From Paenibacillus_AB hodogayensis (GTDB taxonomy: Bacteria > Bacillota > Bacilli > Paenibacillales > NBRC-103111), in assembly GCF_039536325.1 (NCBI RefSeq), contig NZ_BAAAYO010000014.1, positions 124,001-188,000 on the forward strand: a DNA stretch of 64,000 nucleotides, read 5' to 3'. The position numbers and the translations under genes were made by a program. Under the pieces are notes generated by a model that saw nothing but the letters and a program-made list of their open reading frames with translations, searched no databases and was not told the origin of the DNA. Below, piece by piece: positions 40,720-49,900 of this stretch (its first letter is position 1; every line of letters starts with the position of its first letter).

Positions 40720-41322
40720 ATGAGCCGAAGAGAAGAGATCAAGAAAGCCGCGGTCGTCCATCTTCTGCAATACGGCTACGAAGGAACGAAGCTGGCCGAT
40801 ATTGCAGATGCGGTCGGTATCAAGAAGCAGTCGATGTACGCCCATTTCGAGAACAAGAAGGATTTGGTCGTAGAAATTCACGAAGAAGCGACCAAGCAGG
40901 AGATTGCTTTTCTGACCTCGTTTTTCGACGAGCACAAGGGAGAGCCTTTGCGGGAGCTGCTGGATCAATTCATGCTCGAGATGCGAGACCGTTACGCGGC
41001 CAATCAAAACGTGAAGCTGATGTTCCTGATGGCCTTCATGCCGCCCGAGCCGCTGCAGGAGCTGTTCCTGACCATGTACGAACTGTATTCGCATCATCTG
41101 CTTCATCTGATCGAGCTCGCTTTCCGGCACGATACCGCGATCCGAGTAAACGCCAAGGACGGCGCGCTAGCCGTTCATACGATATACGAGGGATTGACCG
41201 CGAAACTTATTTTCGGCAACCCGGACTATTTTATTCAGGCTTCCCATGCGACCTTCTCCTTGCTTTGGCAAGGGCTGCTTCACGGCAGCGACGAGAGGGA
41301 AACCGGGCGAACCGCCCGATAA
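40720..41322 (+). CDS. TetR-family transcription regulator
   Basis: 200 residues from ATG 40720, after GGGGAG; a GTG/ATG-type extension to 40690 is unneeded. The N-terminal helix-turn-helix reads YGYEGTKLADIADAVGIKKQ then SMYAHFENKKDL, the standard TetR DNA-binding block. The C-terminal ligand domain is all-helical. It precedes the MATE transporter gene by 21 bases, so it most likely represses its own operon at the palindrome at 40670 until the exported compound binds. Confidence 0.93.
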   Translation: MSRREEIKKAAVVHLLQYGYEGTKLADIADAVGIKKQSMYAHFENKKDLVVEIHEEATKQEIAFLTSFFDEHKGEPLRELLDQFMLEMRDRYAANQNVKLMFLMAFMPPEPLQELFLTMYELYSHHLLHLIELAFRHDTAIRVNAKDGALAVHTIYEGLTAKLIFGNPDYFIQASHATFSLLWQGLLHGSDERETGRTAR

Positions 41323-41343
41323 GAAGCTCATTCGAGGTGCGAC

Positions 41344-42708
41344 ATGCTTAATACCGACAATAACAACAAGCTGTTATCCATGGAAACCGATTCCGTTGGA
41401 AAAGTGTTTATCCGCTATTTGATCCCTTCCTTGATCGGGATGCTGATGATGTCCGTCAACGTCGTTGTCGACGGTATTTTCGTCGGCCGCCGATTGGGGG
41501 AAATCGCGCTGGCCGGCGTCAACGTTGCCGTTCCGGTATTCTCCATCTATATGGCGATCTCGCTATGGGTCGGGATTGGCGGCGCCAATCTGTACTCCCG
41601 GCATCTGGGAGCGAGACAGGTACGGGAAGCCCGTACCGTCTTCACCCATTCGCTAACGTTGATCTTCAGCCTGACGCTGCTGCTGGCCGCCGTCGCTTTC
41701 CTGTTCCGCGGAAAGCTGGCCCTGTTCCTCGGTGCCAACGATGAGACCATGCCGTTCGTCATGGACTATATGAACGTGCTGCTTGTCGGAGGATTCGCCA
41801 TTACCGTGCAAAATGCCTTCAGCGTCTTCGTGCGCAATGATGGCAATCCGAACCTGTCCATGGCTTCGCTGATGGTGACGGCCGTGTGCAATATCGTGTT
41901 GAATTACGTGCTGCTGTTCGTCTTGGACTTCGGGGTAGCCGGTTCGGCGCTGGCCTTGGTTATAGGCGCGACTATCGGCGCCTGCGTGCTTTTCCTGCAC
42001 TTCCTGCGCAAAGACAGCATGCTGCGTTTCGTCGCGCCTCGCCTGTCCTGGGCGCTGGCCAAGCGGACGCTCGCCATCGGCTTTCCGAGCTTCGTCGCCG
42101 AGATCGGCCTAGCCGTCTTTACGGCCGGGTACAATATCGCCATGGTCCACTGGGCCGGTACGGTGGGCGTCTCCGCCTTCTCAGTCCTGAACTATGTGCA
42201 CAGCGTGATGCTGATGATGTTTCTCGGGCTCGGCGCCGCGGTGCAGCCGCTCGTCAGCTATTACCGGGGAGCGGGACTGCAGAGCAGACAGAAAGAGACG
42301 ATCCGCATCGCCGTCCGTACCGCTTTCGGCGTCGGGCTGTTCATCTTCTTGGTCGGTCTTATCGCCGCCGACGGCATCGTCTCGCTGTTCGGCTCGTTCG
42401 CGGAAGACGTTCACCGGATGGCCGTTACCGGCATTCGTCTGTTCTTCATCGGCTATTTGTTCATGGGCTCCAACTTTGTCATGATGACGTATTTCCAGGC
42501 AACCGATCAGGTCAAGATGGCCACCTGGATTACCGTCGCACGGGAAATGCTGCTGATGGTCGCCTTGCTGTTCACCCTGCCCCACATCCTCGGCACCGCA
42601 GGCATTTGGCTGGCGATCCCACTTTCGGAGCTGATCGTGATGCTTACGGTATTTGTTTATGTACGCCGACGGTCGGGAGGAACGCTCGCGGCCAGCCCGT
42701 CGCCTTGA
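41344..42708 (+). CDS. MATE-family multidrug/sodium antiporter
   Basis: 454 residues with 12 hydrophobic helices in two similar halves, the MATE size. The start of half one (FIRYLIPSLIGMLMMSVNVV, then VDGIFVGRRLGEIALAGVNV) is the typical MatE signature, and the second half opens with LAIGFPSFVAEIGLAVF. It exports cationic drugs or metabolites using Na+ or H+. Co-transcribed with the TetR gene; a terminator follows at 42782-42812. GAGGTGCGAC precedes the ATG. Confidence 0.94.
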   Translation: MLNTDNNNKLLSMETDSVGKVFIRYLIPSLIGMLMMSVNVVVDGIFVGRRLGEIALAGVNVAVPVFSIYMAISLWVGIGGANLYSRHLGARQVREARTVFTHSLTLIFSLTLLLAAVAFLFRGKLALFLGANDETMPFVMDYMNVLLVGGFAITVQNAFSVFVRNDGNPNLSMASLMVTAVCNIVLNYVLLFVLDFGVAGSALALVIGATIGACVLFLHFLRKDSMLRFVAPRLSWALAKRTLAIGFPSFVAEIGLAVFTAGYNIAMVHWAGTVGVSAFSVLNYVHSVMLMMFLGLGAAVQPLVSYYRGAGLQSRQKETIRIAVRTAFGVGLFIFLVGLIAADGIVSLFGSFAEDVHRMAVTGIRLFFIGYLFMGSNFVMMTYFQATDQVKMATWITVAREMLLMVALLFTLPHILGTAGIWLAIPLSELIVMLTVFVYVRRRSGGTLAASPSP

Positions 42709-42781
42709 TCGTTAGGCCAAAATAGTTCAAGCAGCAGTGGTAGATTTGTAGGTAAGACTACATTAACGGTTACGACAGTAG

Positions 42782-42812
42782 AGGAGCTTCCTATATGGCA
42801 GCTCCTTTTTTT
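42782..42812 (+). terminator. Terminator of the tetR-MATE operon
   Basis: AGGAGCT (42782-42788) and AGCTCCT (42800-42806) followed by TTTTTTT. The long frame starting at 42795 begins inside this hairpin, which is why the next gene is started at 42903. Confidence 0.82.
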
Positions 42813-42902
42813 CTATTGGGAAAGACGCCAGGAAAGCTTAGACTTCACTCATTTTGTGTAAACAAGTATGTACACTCAATTTTGAAAGGAGACATAACCG
42901 AT

Positions 42903-43847
42903 ATGCCAAATGAAGTGAAGCTGGAGACGGAAGCGCAGAAATTCGTGGAAGCAACGGCGAATCCTCCGTACCTGTATGAACTGACACCCGAGAAAGGCCG
43001 AAAGACGGTGGATGAGGTGCAATCGACTCCTGTCGCAAAGCCGGATGTGGACATCAAGGAGCTTGCGATACCGGGGGGACCAAACGGCGAGGTGCCTGTA
43101 GTAATCCTGAAACCGAAAAACGGCCAGGAGCTGCTGCCCGTTATAATCTATATCCATGGTGCAGGCTGGGTGTTCGGAAATGCGCACACCCATGACCATT
43201 TGATTCGCGAGTTGGCTGTGGGATCTCAATCCGTAATCGTTTTCCCGAATTACAGCTTGTCCCCGGAGAACAAATACCCGACTGCGATTGAAGAGATTTA
43301 TGCCGTCGTCAAATGGGTCGCCGAGAGCGGTGCGGAGATCGGAGCCGATCCTTCCAGATTGGCGGTTGGCGGCGACAGCGTCGGCGGCAACATGACCGCT
43401 GCCGTCACGTTGATGGCCAAGGAACGCGGAGGGCCGGTCATCCATAAGCAGCTGCTGTTCTATCCCGTTACGGACGCTTCATTCGATACGGACTCCTACA
43501 AGCAGTTCGCAAAGGGCTATTTCCTGAGCCGCGAAGGCATGCAGTGGTTTTGGGATCAATACACCACTGACCCCGAGGAACGGGCCCAGATTACGGCGTC
43601 GCCGCTCCGCGCCTCCATCGAACAGCTGAAGGGGCTGCCGTCAGCGCTTGTCATCACCGGCGAAGCCGATGTGTTGCGTGACGAGGGAGAATCTTATGCC
43701 AACAAACTCCGTGAAGCCGGCGTACCCGTGATGGCCGTACGCTTTCAGGGTATCATCCATGACTTCGTCATGCTGAATGCACTGGCCGAAACCGCGGCGG
43801 CAAAAGGCGCGCTATTGCTGGCGAACGCCTGGCTGAAGGAAAAATGA
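42903..43847 (+). CDS. Alpha/beta hydrolase, hormone-sensitive-lipase-like esterase
   Basis: 314 residues from ATG 42903 with AAAGGAG upstream. The HSL-type oxyanion motif appears as HGAGW (HGGG in most relatives) near residue 85. The nucleophile Ser158 lies in GDSVGGN, the Asp probably in GEADVLRDEG, and the catalytic His in IIHDFVM near 285. Such enzymes hydrolyse short-chain acyl esters or acetylated compounds. The Gly-to-Ala change in the oxyanion motif is mild. Monocistronic between two terminators. Confidence 0.92.
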   Translation: MPNEVKLETEAQKFVEATANPPYLYELTPEKGRKTVDEVQSTPVAKPDVDIKELAIPGGPNGEVPVVILKPKNGQELLPVIIYIHGAGWVFGNAHTHDHLIRELAVGSQSVIVFPNYSLSPENKYPTAIEEIYAVVKWVAESGAEIGADPSRLAVGGDSVGGNMTAAVTLMAKERGGPVIHKQLLFYPVTDASFDTDSYKQFAKGYFLSREGMQWFWDQYTTDPEERAQITASPLRASIEQLKGLPSALVITGEADVLRDEGESYANKLREAGVPVMAVRFQGIIHDFVMLNALAETAAAKGALLLANAWLKEK

Positions 43848-43890
43848 ACGGATCGATCGAATTCACACACCATTGCTGATAGCACGGCTC

Positions 43891-43931
43891 AAGCCGCTTA
43901 CATCCCATTAGGGAGCTCTAAGCGGCTTTTT
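43891..43931 (+). terminator. Terminator of the alpha/beta hydrolase gene
   Basis: AAGCCGCTTA (43891-43900) and TAAGCGGCTT (43919-43928) form a perfect 10-bp stem followed by TTTTT. Confidence 0.85.
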
Positions 43932-43987
43932 GAATACGAAAAAGGCCCGCTTTCTCGTTTGGATTTCTCGCAACAAATACAAATCAA

Positions 43988-44011
43988 AGGGGCGGCCGAC
44001 CGGCTGCCCCT
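43988..44011 (-). terminator. Terminator of the acetyltransferase gene
   Basis: AGGGGC (43988-43993) pairs with GCCCCT (44006-44011), with an inner GGCCG/CGGCT stem; TTTGATTTG follows on the minus strand. Confidence 0.65.
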
Positions 44012-44071
44012 GCTGTACTTCACCTTCATCGTACTTCAACCTTCATCGTGCTGGATGTGTTCCTCTATCGG

Positions 44072-44524
44072 TCACAAATCTTGCGCCAGCCGGACCATGT
44101 CCCGAAGCAAAATGCCGTTCTCGTAAATGGCCTCTTCGTAATGCCGGGTGAAAAAATCCCGGTCAATGCCGGTCATGCGAAAGCCGCACTTCTGGTACAG
44201 CGCCAGCTGGGCCACCCCCGTGCTGCCGGTACCGACCTCGATCGTCCGGTAGCCGAGAGCCTTCGCCGTCTCTACCGCATGGGTAACCAGCCGCTTCCCG
44301 TTCCCGCTTCCCTGCTCGTCCTCGGCGACGGCGACATTGACCAATTCGAGCGTCTCCGGCCGGGTGGGCAGCAACACGTACACGCCGATCGTCCGGCCGT
44401 TCCGCTCGCCGACGAAGCACTGCCCTCTGCCGATGTATTCCGCGACCAGCGCCGGAGAAGGATCGGCGAGCAGCAGCAGCTCCATCGGCGGCTGTTCGTG
44501 GGGAGCTAGCTTTCGGATATTCAT
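44072..44524 (-). CDS. GNAT-family N-acetyltransferase
   Basis: 150 residues. The acetyl-CoA-binding motif A is visible: LELVNVAVAEDEQGSGNGKR, with Q-G-S-G-N-G in place of Q/R-x-x-G-x-G/A, followed by LYQKCGFRMTG (motif B). Substrate unknown. GGAGACAGATCC precedes the ATG. It lies 53 bases after a dehydrogenase gene on the same strand and could be the last gene of that transcript. Confidence 0.9.
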   Translation of the reverse strand: MNIRKLAPHEQPPMELLLLADPSPALVAEYIGRGQCFVGERNGRTIGVYVLLPTRPETLELVNVAVAEDEQGSGNGKRLVTHAVETAKALGYRTIEVGTGSTGVAQLALYQKCGFRMTGIDRDFFTRHYEEAIYENGILLRDMVRLAQDL

Positions 44525-44576
44525 CGGGATCTGTCTCCTTCGTTATGGGGCATCCGGACCGCCTCGCCGGACACGC

Positions 44577-45464
44577 TTAAACCGGCTTCTCCCATAGCTT
44601 AAACAGAGCTTGGGTGCCCTTCTCCGCATAGCCCTTCTCCGCCAGCTGCCGGTAAAGCGATTCGGCCAGCCGCAGTCCCGGCGTGTCCAGTCCCATCTCC
44701 TTGGCCGATTCCAAAGCAATTCCCATATCTTTAATAAAATGCTTCACATAAAAGCCGGGCTCGAAATTGCCGGCGATAATGCGCGGGCCGAGATTGCTCA
44801 ACGACCAGCTCCCCGCCGCCCCGGACTCGATGCTGCGGAGCACGACAGCCGGATCGAGCCCCGCCGCTTCGGCATAAGCCAGTGCTTCGCAGACGCCAAG
44901 CATATTAGTGGCGATCGCAATCTGGTTGCACATTTTGGTATGCTGGCCAGCGCCGGCCGCTCCCTGGTGCACGATATTCGTGCCCATCAGCTCAAGAAGG
45001 GGCAAGGCGGCGGCGAAATCTTCCGCCGATCCGCCAACCATAATGGACAGTCTGCGCTCGCGCGCCCCGACGTCGCCTCCGGACACCGGCGCATCCAGCG
45101 CATGCAGCCCTTTGACGGCAGCCGCTTCATGAATGCGCTTGGCCAGCAGCGGGCTGGACGTCGTCATGTCGATCAAATACGCGCCAGCCTTCGTATGGGC
45201 GACCAGCCCCTCGTGGCCGAGATATATCTGCTCCACGTCGGCCGGATAGCCGACCATCGTAATCACCGCGTCGCAGGCGGCCGCTAGCCCGGCCGGCGTC
45301 TCATGCCAGACGGCGCCCTTGCGAACCAGCTCGTCCGCTTTGGCGGCCGTACGCGTATAAACGTGCAGCTCATAGCCGGCTTCGCGGATATGCTCCGCCA
45401 TGCTCGCTCCCATGACGCCGATGCCGATAAATCCGATTGCCGCTTCACCTGGCTTGATTGCCAT
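44577..45464 (-). CDS. NAD(P)-dependent 3-hydroxyisobutyrate-dehydrogenase-like oxidoreductase
   Basis: 295 residues from ATG 45464 (GGGGAGG upstream), matching family length; the frame to 45656 adds an unlikely leader. The Rossmann motif GFIGIGVMGASMAEH is followed by the substrate loop DAPVSGGDVGAR and the catalytic Lys in GAGQHTKMCNQ. Family members oxidise beta-hydroxyacids such as 3-hydroxyisobutyrate, or reduce tartronate semialdehyde or glyoxylate. Adjacent to a second 2-hydroxyacid-type dehydrogenase on the same strand. Confidence 0.93.
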   Translation of the reverse strand: MAIKPGEAAIGFIGIGVMGASMAEHIREAGYELHVYTRTAAKADELVRKGAVWHETPAGLAAACDAVITMVGYPADVEQIYLGHEGLVAHTKAGAYLIDMTTSSPLLAKRIHEAAAVKGLHALDAPVSGGDVGARERRLSIMVGGSAEDFAAALPLLELMGTNIVHQGAAGAGQHTKMCNQIAIATNMLGVCEALAYAEAAGLDPAVVLRSIESGAAGSWSLSNLGPRIIAGNFEPGFYVKHFIKDMGIALESAKEMGLDTPGLRLAESLYRQLAEKGYAEKGTQALFKLWEKPV

Positions 45465-45583
45465 TGTTCGTTCATCCTCCCCAAAGCTTGCCGAATGGTA
45501 TGCGTCGAGAAATGTTTTCCTAAAAAGAATGTCCGGCCGCCCGAAGGGCCGGGGGTTGCGCCAAACGGCGTACGCCTGCGCGG

Positions 45584-46594
45584 TTAAGCCATCGTTTCCA
45601 GCATCTCGACCTTGACCTCGTACCGCAGCGGCTCGCCCTTCAAATAACGGCCGCACTCCTCGGCCATATACCGGCCCATGCGGGCTACCTCGCGGCTAAT
45701 GCTGCCCGCGATATGCGGAGTAAGCACGACGTTGTCCAACCGCAGCAGCTCGCTATCCTCCCTGACCGGTTCCGGATGCGTAACGTCCAGCAGAGCCGTA
45801 CGCGTCGGCACCTCGCGCAGGGCGCGGATCAAATCTTCCTCAACGACCTGGGCGCCGCGTCCGGTATTAATAAAGGTCGCATGCGGCAGCATCCGGTCAA
45901 AATGCTCCTTATGCAGGATGCCGACCGTAGCGGGCAAGTTCGCAAGATGATTGGATATCGTGTCGCAGCGGGCGAACAGCTCGACCAGTTCGGCCTTGAC
46001 GACGCCCATCTCGCTTGCGCGCTCCTCCGACAGGAACGGATCGAATACATCGATCGTCAGCTCGTAGGCCCGCAGCCGCTCGATGACGTTGCGCCCGATC
46101 ATGCCCGCGCCAAGAATCCCGACGCGTGCCCCGAAGTTGCCGGGATACCGTTCCGACGTTTCCCGCGCTGTCCCAAAGCTTTGCTTGTAGTGACGCGATG
46201 CCTGGTAAAAGCCTTTGTTCGCCAACACGATCTGGGCGACGGTATATTCCGCCACCGGTATCGCATTCGCCGCCCAGGCGCTGACGACCCGGATGCTGCG
46301 GGCCAGAAAAGGTCTGGCGAACGCTTGGACGGTACCGGCCGCGTAGAAGACAATGCGCAGGCTCGGAAAATAGCTTTCCAGCTCCTCTTCGGTAAAGAGC
46401 GGCATGCCCCACGTCGAGAAGGCGACTTCCACATCCCGAAGCGCGTCCCGGTGCGCCTCCGCGTTGTCCCGGTCGATCACGAGCGGCACCCATTCGAGAT
46501 TGGCCTTGCTCCAGTCATGGAAGGCTTGGTCAAACACATTCCCGATATGCCCCCGGTCGGGAGGTCCTAAGAAAACCGCTTTTTTATTCGTCAT
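45584..46594 (-). CDS. D-2-hydroxyacid dehydrogenase-family protein
   Basis: 336 residues. The NAD motif is VGILGAGMIGRNVIE; catalytic Arg is in NTGRGAQVVEED, Glu in THPEPVRED and His in LTPHIAGSI. The family reduces 2-ketoacids to D-2-hydroxyacids or the reverse. The tail EVKVEMLETMA is short. It lies 119 bases upstream of the beta-hydroxyacid-type dehydrogenase on the same strand, with a GC-rich hairpin in the gap (near 45532-45553), so co-transcription is uncertain. Substrate unknown. Confidence 0.92.
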   Translation of the reverse strand: MTNKKAVFLGPPDRGHIGNVFDQAFHDWSKANLEWVPLVIDRDNAEAHRDALRDVEVAFSTWGMPLFTEEELESYFPSLRIVFYAAGTVQAFARPFLARSIRVVSAWAANAIPVAEYTVAQIVLANKGFYQASRHYKQSFGTARETSERYPGNFGARVGILGAGMIGRNVIERLRAYELTIDVFDPFLSEERASEMGVVKAELVELFARCDTISNHLANLPATVGILHKEHFDRMLPHATFINTGRGAQVVEEDLIRALREVPTRTALLDVTHPEPVREDSELLRLDNVVLTPHIAGSISREVARMGRYMAEECGRYLKGEPLRYEVKVEMLETMA

Positions 46595-46902
46595 ATCCTC
46601 TACCTCGATTTATTCATTATTGGAAGCGTATCAACAGGACCAGTATACCAAACCTGACGCCGCGGGAGAAGACGCCGGGGGAGACTTCGCATGCGATTGC
46701 GCTCGTTCTTGGGGTTCGCGCCGGCCAGTTGGCCACTCCTTCATTCCCTCGATTCATTGCCGATTTGACCCGGCGGACCTTCCAGCTCCTCGGCGAATAG
46801 TCATCATAATGCCAAAAATAGTCATCATTTTTCTTGTTTGTTGAAACCGCTCCCAACTATAATTGAGAACGTATTCAAAACGACTGCATAGGAAGGTGAA
46901 TT
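46595..46902 (+). promoter_or_regulatory. Promoter region of the large SLH protein
   Basis: TTGTTT (46834-46839) and TATAAT (46858-46863) with an 18-base spacer lie 40 bases before the ATG at 46903, which has GGAAGGTG. The direct repeat ATAGTCATCAT occurs at 46797-46807 and near 46819-46829 upstream of the -35, a possible regulator site. No gene seen in this 308-base gap. Confidence 0.55.
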
Positions 46903-49900
46903 ATGAGAACGACATGGTCCAGATTGAACGCGCTCCTTATCGTATGTCTGCTCGTAACGCTGCTTCCGTCCTTCGGAACGGCGGCGCTGGCAGCTGATAG
47001 CGGAAGCGGATCGGTGACCGGCGACGTGTATGCCGTATCCCCCGACGGCAGCAAGAGGCTAAAGCTGAACTATGTGAACATGGACGTGGATCATCCGCAG
47101 CGAAGCGATTATGTAGCTCTTTTTACAAGCGGAACGGTCATCACGAATGTGGCCAATGACAGCAATGCGGTATATGTCAAGCAGAACAATACCGCGATTC
47201 AGGTCGATGCCCAGGGCGTCGTGCTGAAATTGGTAGGTCCGAAAAACGTTGTCTACGGGACGCCCGGAAGCTGGGACGTCGCTCAAAACGTTGCGATTCC
47301 GCCCGGAGGCTATGTGCTCCTCGCCTCGGACAATAGCTGGGCCAACAAAAACTTTCGCAAGGCTCTGTACAATCTGTTCCCGGTCGGCGATACGATAGCC
47401 CTCGAGCGCGGAGGCGCACGGGTCACCGCAGCCGATTTCCTGGGGATGCCCGGGCTTAAAGTGACCGGGTCCGGGGCTACGGTATCCTCGGCTACCTACA
47501 CGATTCAGGGCAAAGTATTGAACTATGAGCCCGACAATGGCTTGGCCGTAAAAGTAGGCGACGCGGATGCGGCCGTTCAGGCAAGCGGCTCGTTCAGCCA
47601 GACGGTCACGCTGACTGAAGGGACCAATACGATCACGGTCAAGCTTCTGAAAAACGGAAGCTTCGTGCAAGAAATCCCTTTTGAGCTCACGTATGTGAAA
47701 TCTAACGGCGCCCTGATCGAGATCGAGGCGCCGCCGGATGACATTACGATCATCGTGGAAGGCCCGAAGAAGACAATCAACTATGTCGATAAGGACGTAA
47801 CCGGCATCTCGAACATTATTGCCTTGTTTACGAACGAATACGGCACGAAAATATCCATTCCGGCCACCAACGTCGCTATTCAAGTCGACGCCAACAACAA
47901 GGTGACCAAGATGATCAACCCGGCCAACGGCAACAGCGCCCCGTCGTGGATCGGCGGAGACCTGGACATCCCGCAGGGCGGCTATGTCGTGATGGCCCAA
48001 GACAGCAGCTATAATACCTACGATATCAAGAAGTATTTGGCAACCAAATTCAAGGTCGGCGACGTCGTCAAGCTGCGCAAAAACGGCAACGTCGTTTCCG
48101 TATCCGACCTGATGAGCGGCGTGGGCGCTACCCCGCGCATGCAGCTCGACGGCATCGCGACGTATACGACGGCAGCCGCCTCTACGACGATTGCCGGCAA
48201 AGTTACGAATCCGCTCGGCGCTTCCGTAGCCATCGGCGGACAGGCGGCCGTCCTGCAAGCGGACGGCACCTTCCGTCACGAAACGGCGCTTGCCGCCGGC
48301 CCGAACTATATCGACGTCGTGCTGTCCAAGAACGGCCAAGAGCTGGACCGCAAATCGGTCGTCGTCTACAGCCGTCCGTCCTTGACGTCGGACAAGCAAG
48401 TCATTTTGTGGGTGGACCAGGCGTCCAATGCGAAGAAATTGCAGTCCAGCGCAAGCGTCCTGAATTTCCTCAAGCATGCCAAGGACGCGGGCGTAACGGA
48501 TGTCGCTTTTGACGTCAAAGGCGTGGAAGGCTTCGTGTCGTACAAGAAAAACGATCTGTCGCACCGCCCTTATGTCAGCGAGATGACGGCCAACGACCGC
48601 AAAGGCTCGAATCCCGATATCGACCTGCTCGAGCTGTTCCTGACGCACGGGCACGCGCTCGGGCTGAAAATCCACGCGGCGTTCAACGTATTCGCCGAAG
48701 GGTCCATCGCCCTGAGGGATTATGCCGTGATCGATCAGCATCTGGACTGGGAGGAACGGGTATTCCGTCCGGAGGACAACGGCGAAATCAAGCGGCTGAG
48801 AGAAAGCGAATACGGCAAGAAAGGACTGTCCGACGCATCCGGCGGCGCAGTCGTGCTGTTCGTCAATCCGTCGAACGACGAAGTGCGCGACTACCAGCTG
48901 AAGACGTTCGAGGAGGTCATGAAAAACTATGACGTCGACGGCATCATTCTTGACCGTGGCCGTTACGACAACGAAACCGCCGACTTCAGCGACTTGACGA
49001 AAGCCAAGTTCGAGACGTTCCTGCAGCAGCGGGGCAAGACGCTAACCAACTGGCCGAACGACATTTTCAGCTATACGAACGGCAAGCGTGTGAACGGTCC
49101 GCTTCTCCAGGACTGGTGGGAGTTCCGGTCCGGAACGATCGAAAGCTTCGTGAAGCAGACGCGCGACCTGGTTGACCGCTACACGGCGTCGAAAGGGAAA
49201 AAGATTCAGACGTCGGCCTATGTAGGCGCCTGGTTCGAGTCATATTACTTGAACGGCGTTCACTGGGGAAGCAAAAACTTCCGCTACGACAGCCGCTTGA
49301 AATTCCCGACCGATTCCATCTATACCGACGCTTACTACCAAACCGGCTATATCGACCATATGGACTTCCTGATGGTCGGCACCTATTACAGCACGACGCC
49401 GGAAATTCAACGCTACATCACGATCGATTCGATCGTCACCAACGGCGAAGTGCCGCTGTACGCGGGCATGGCGCTGGCCGACCTGCAGTCCCCGGCCTTA
49501 CAGCGGGAAATTTTCCAGACGGCGCTTGGCAGCTCGAACGGACTGATGCTGTTCGACGCTTCTCTCGCCAACTGGCCGATTATTAAAGCTTCCATCCAAG
49601 ATGAAGCCTATGTAAAGGATTACCAGATCGGCATGAGCAAGCCCGGTGACTCGTCCTCCTTTATCGAGGGCAACTACTACAATGTCAGTCGAAACCTCGG
49701 AGATTTGACCGTGTACAACGACGAGTTCGGCACGTCCACCGGAGGCAACCGTTTCGGCGTCGAAGTCGTGGCGGACGCGAACGGCAAAGTCATCCAAATG
49801 GCTAACAAATCGCAGGCGATCAACTGGAACTGGACTACGCCTCAGGATAACAACAGCGCCATTCCTCCGGGCGGCATGGTCATCTCCGCGCTCGACGAGA

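Noticed and set aside
42795..42902. N-terminal extension of the alpha/beta hydrolase
   Set aside because: It starts inside a terminator hairpin; ATG 42903 has a proper AAAGGAG site and matches the family start.
47059..48741. 560-codon minus-strand frame
   Set aside because: Antisense of the SLH protein; no ribosome site and no recognisable motif.
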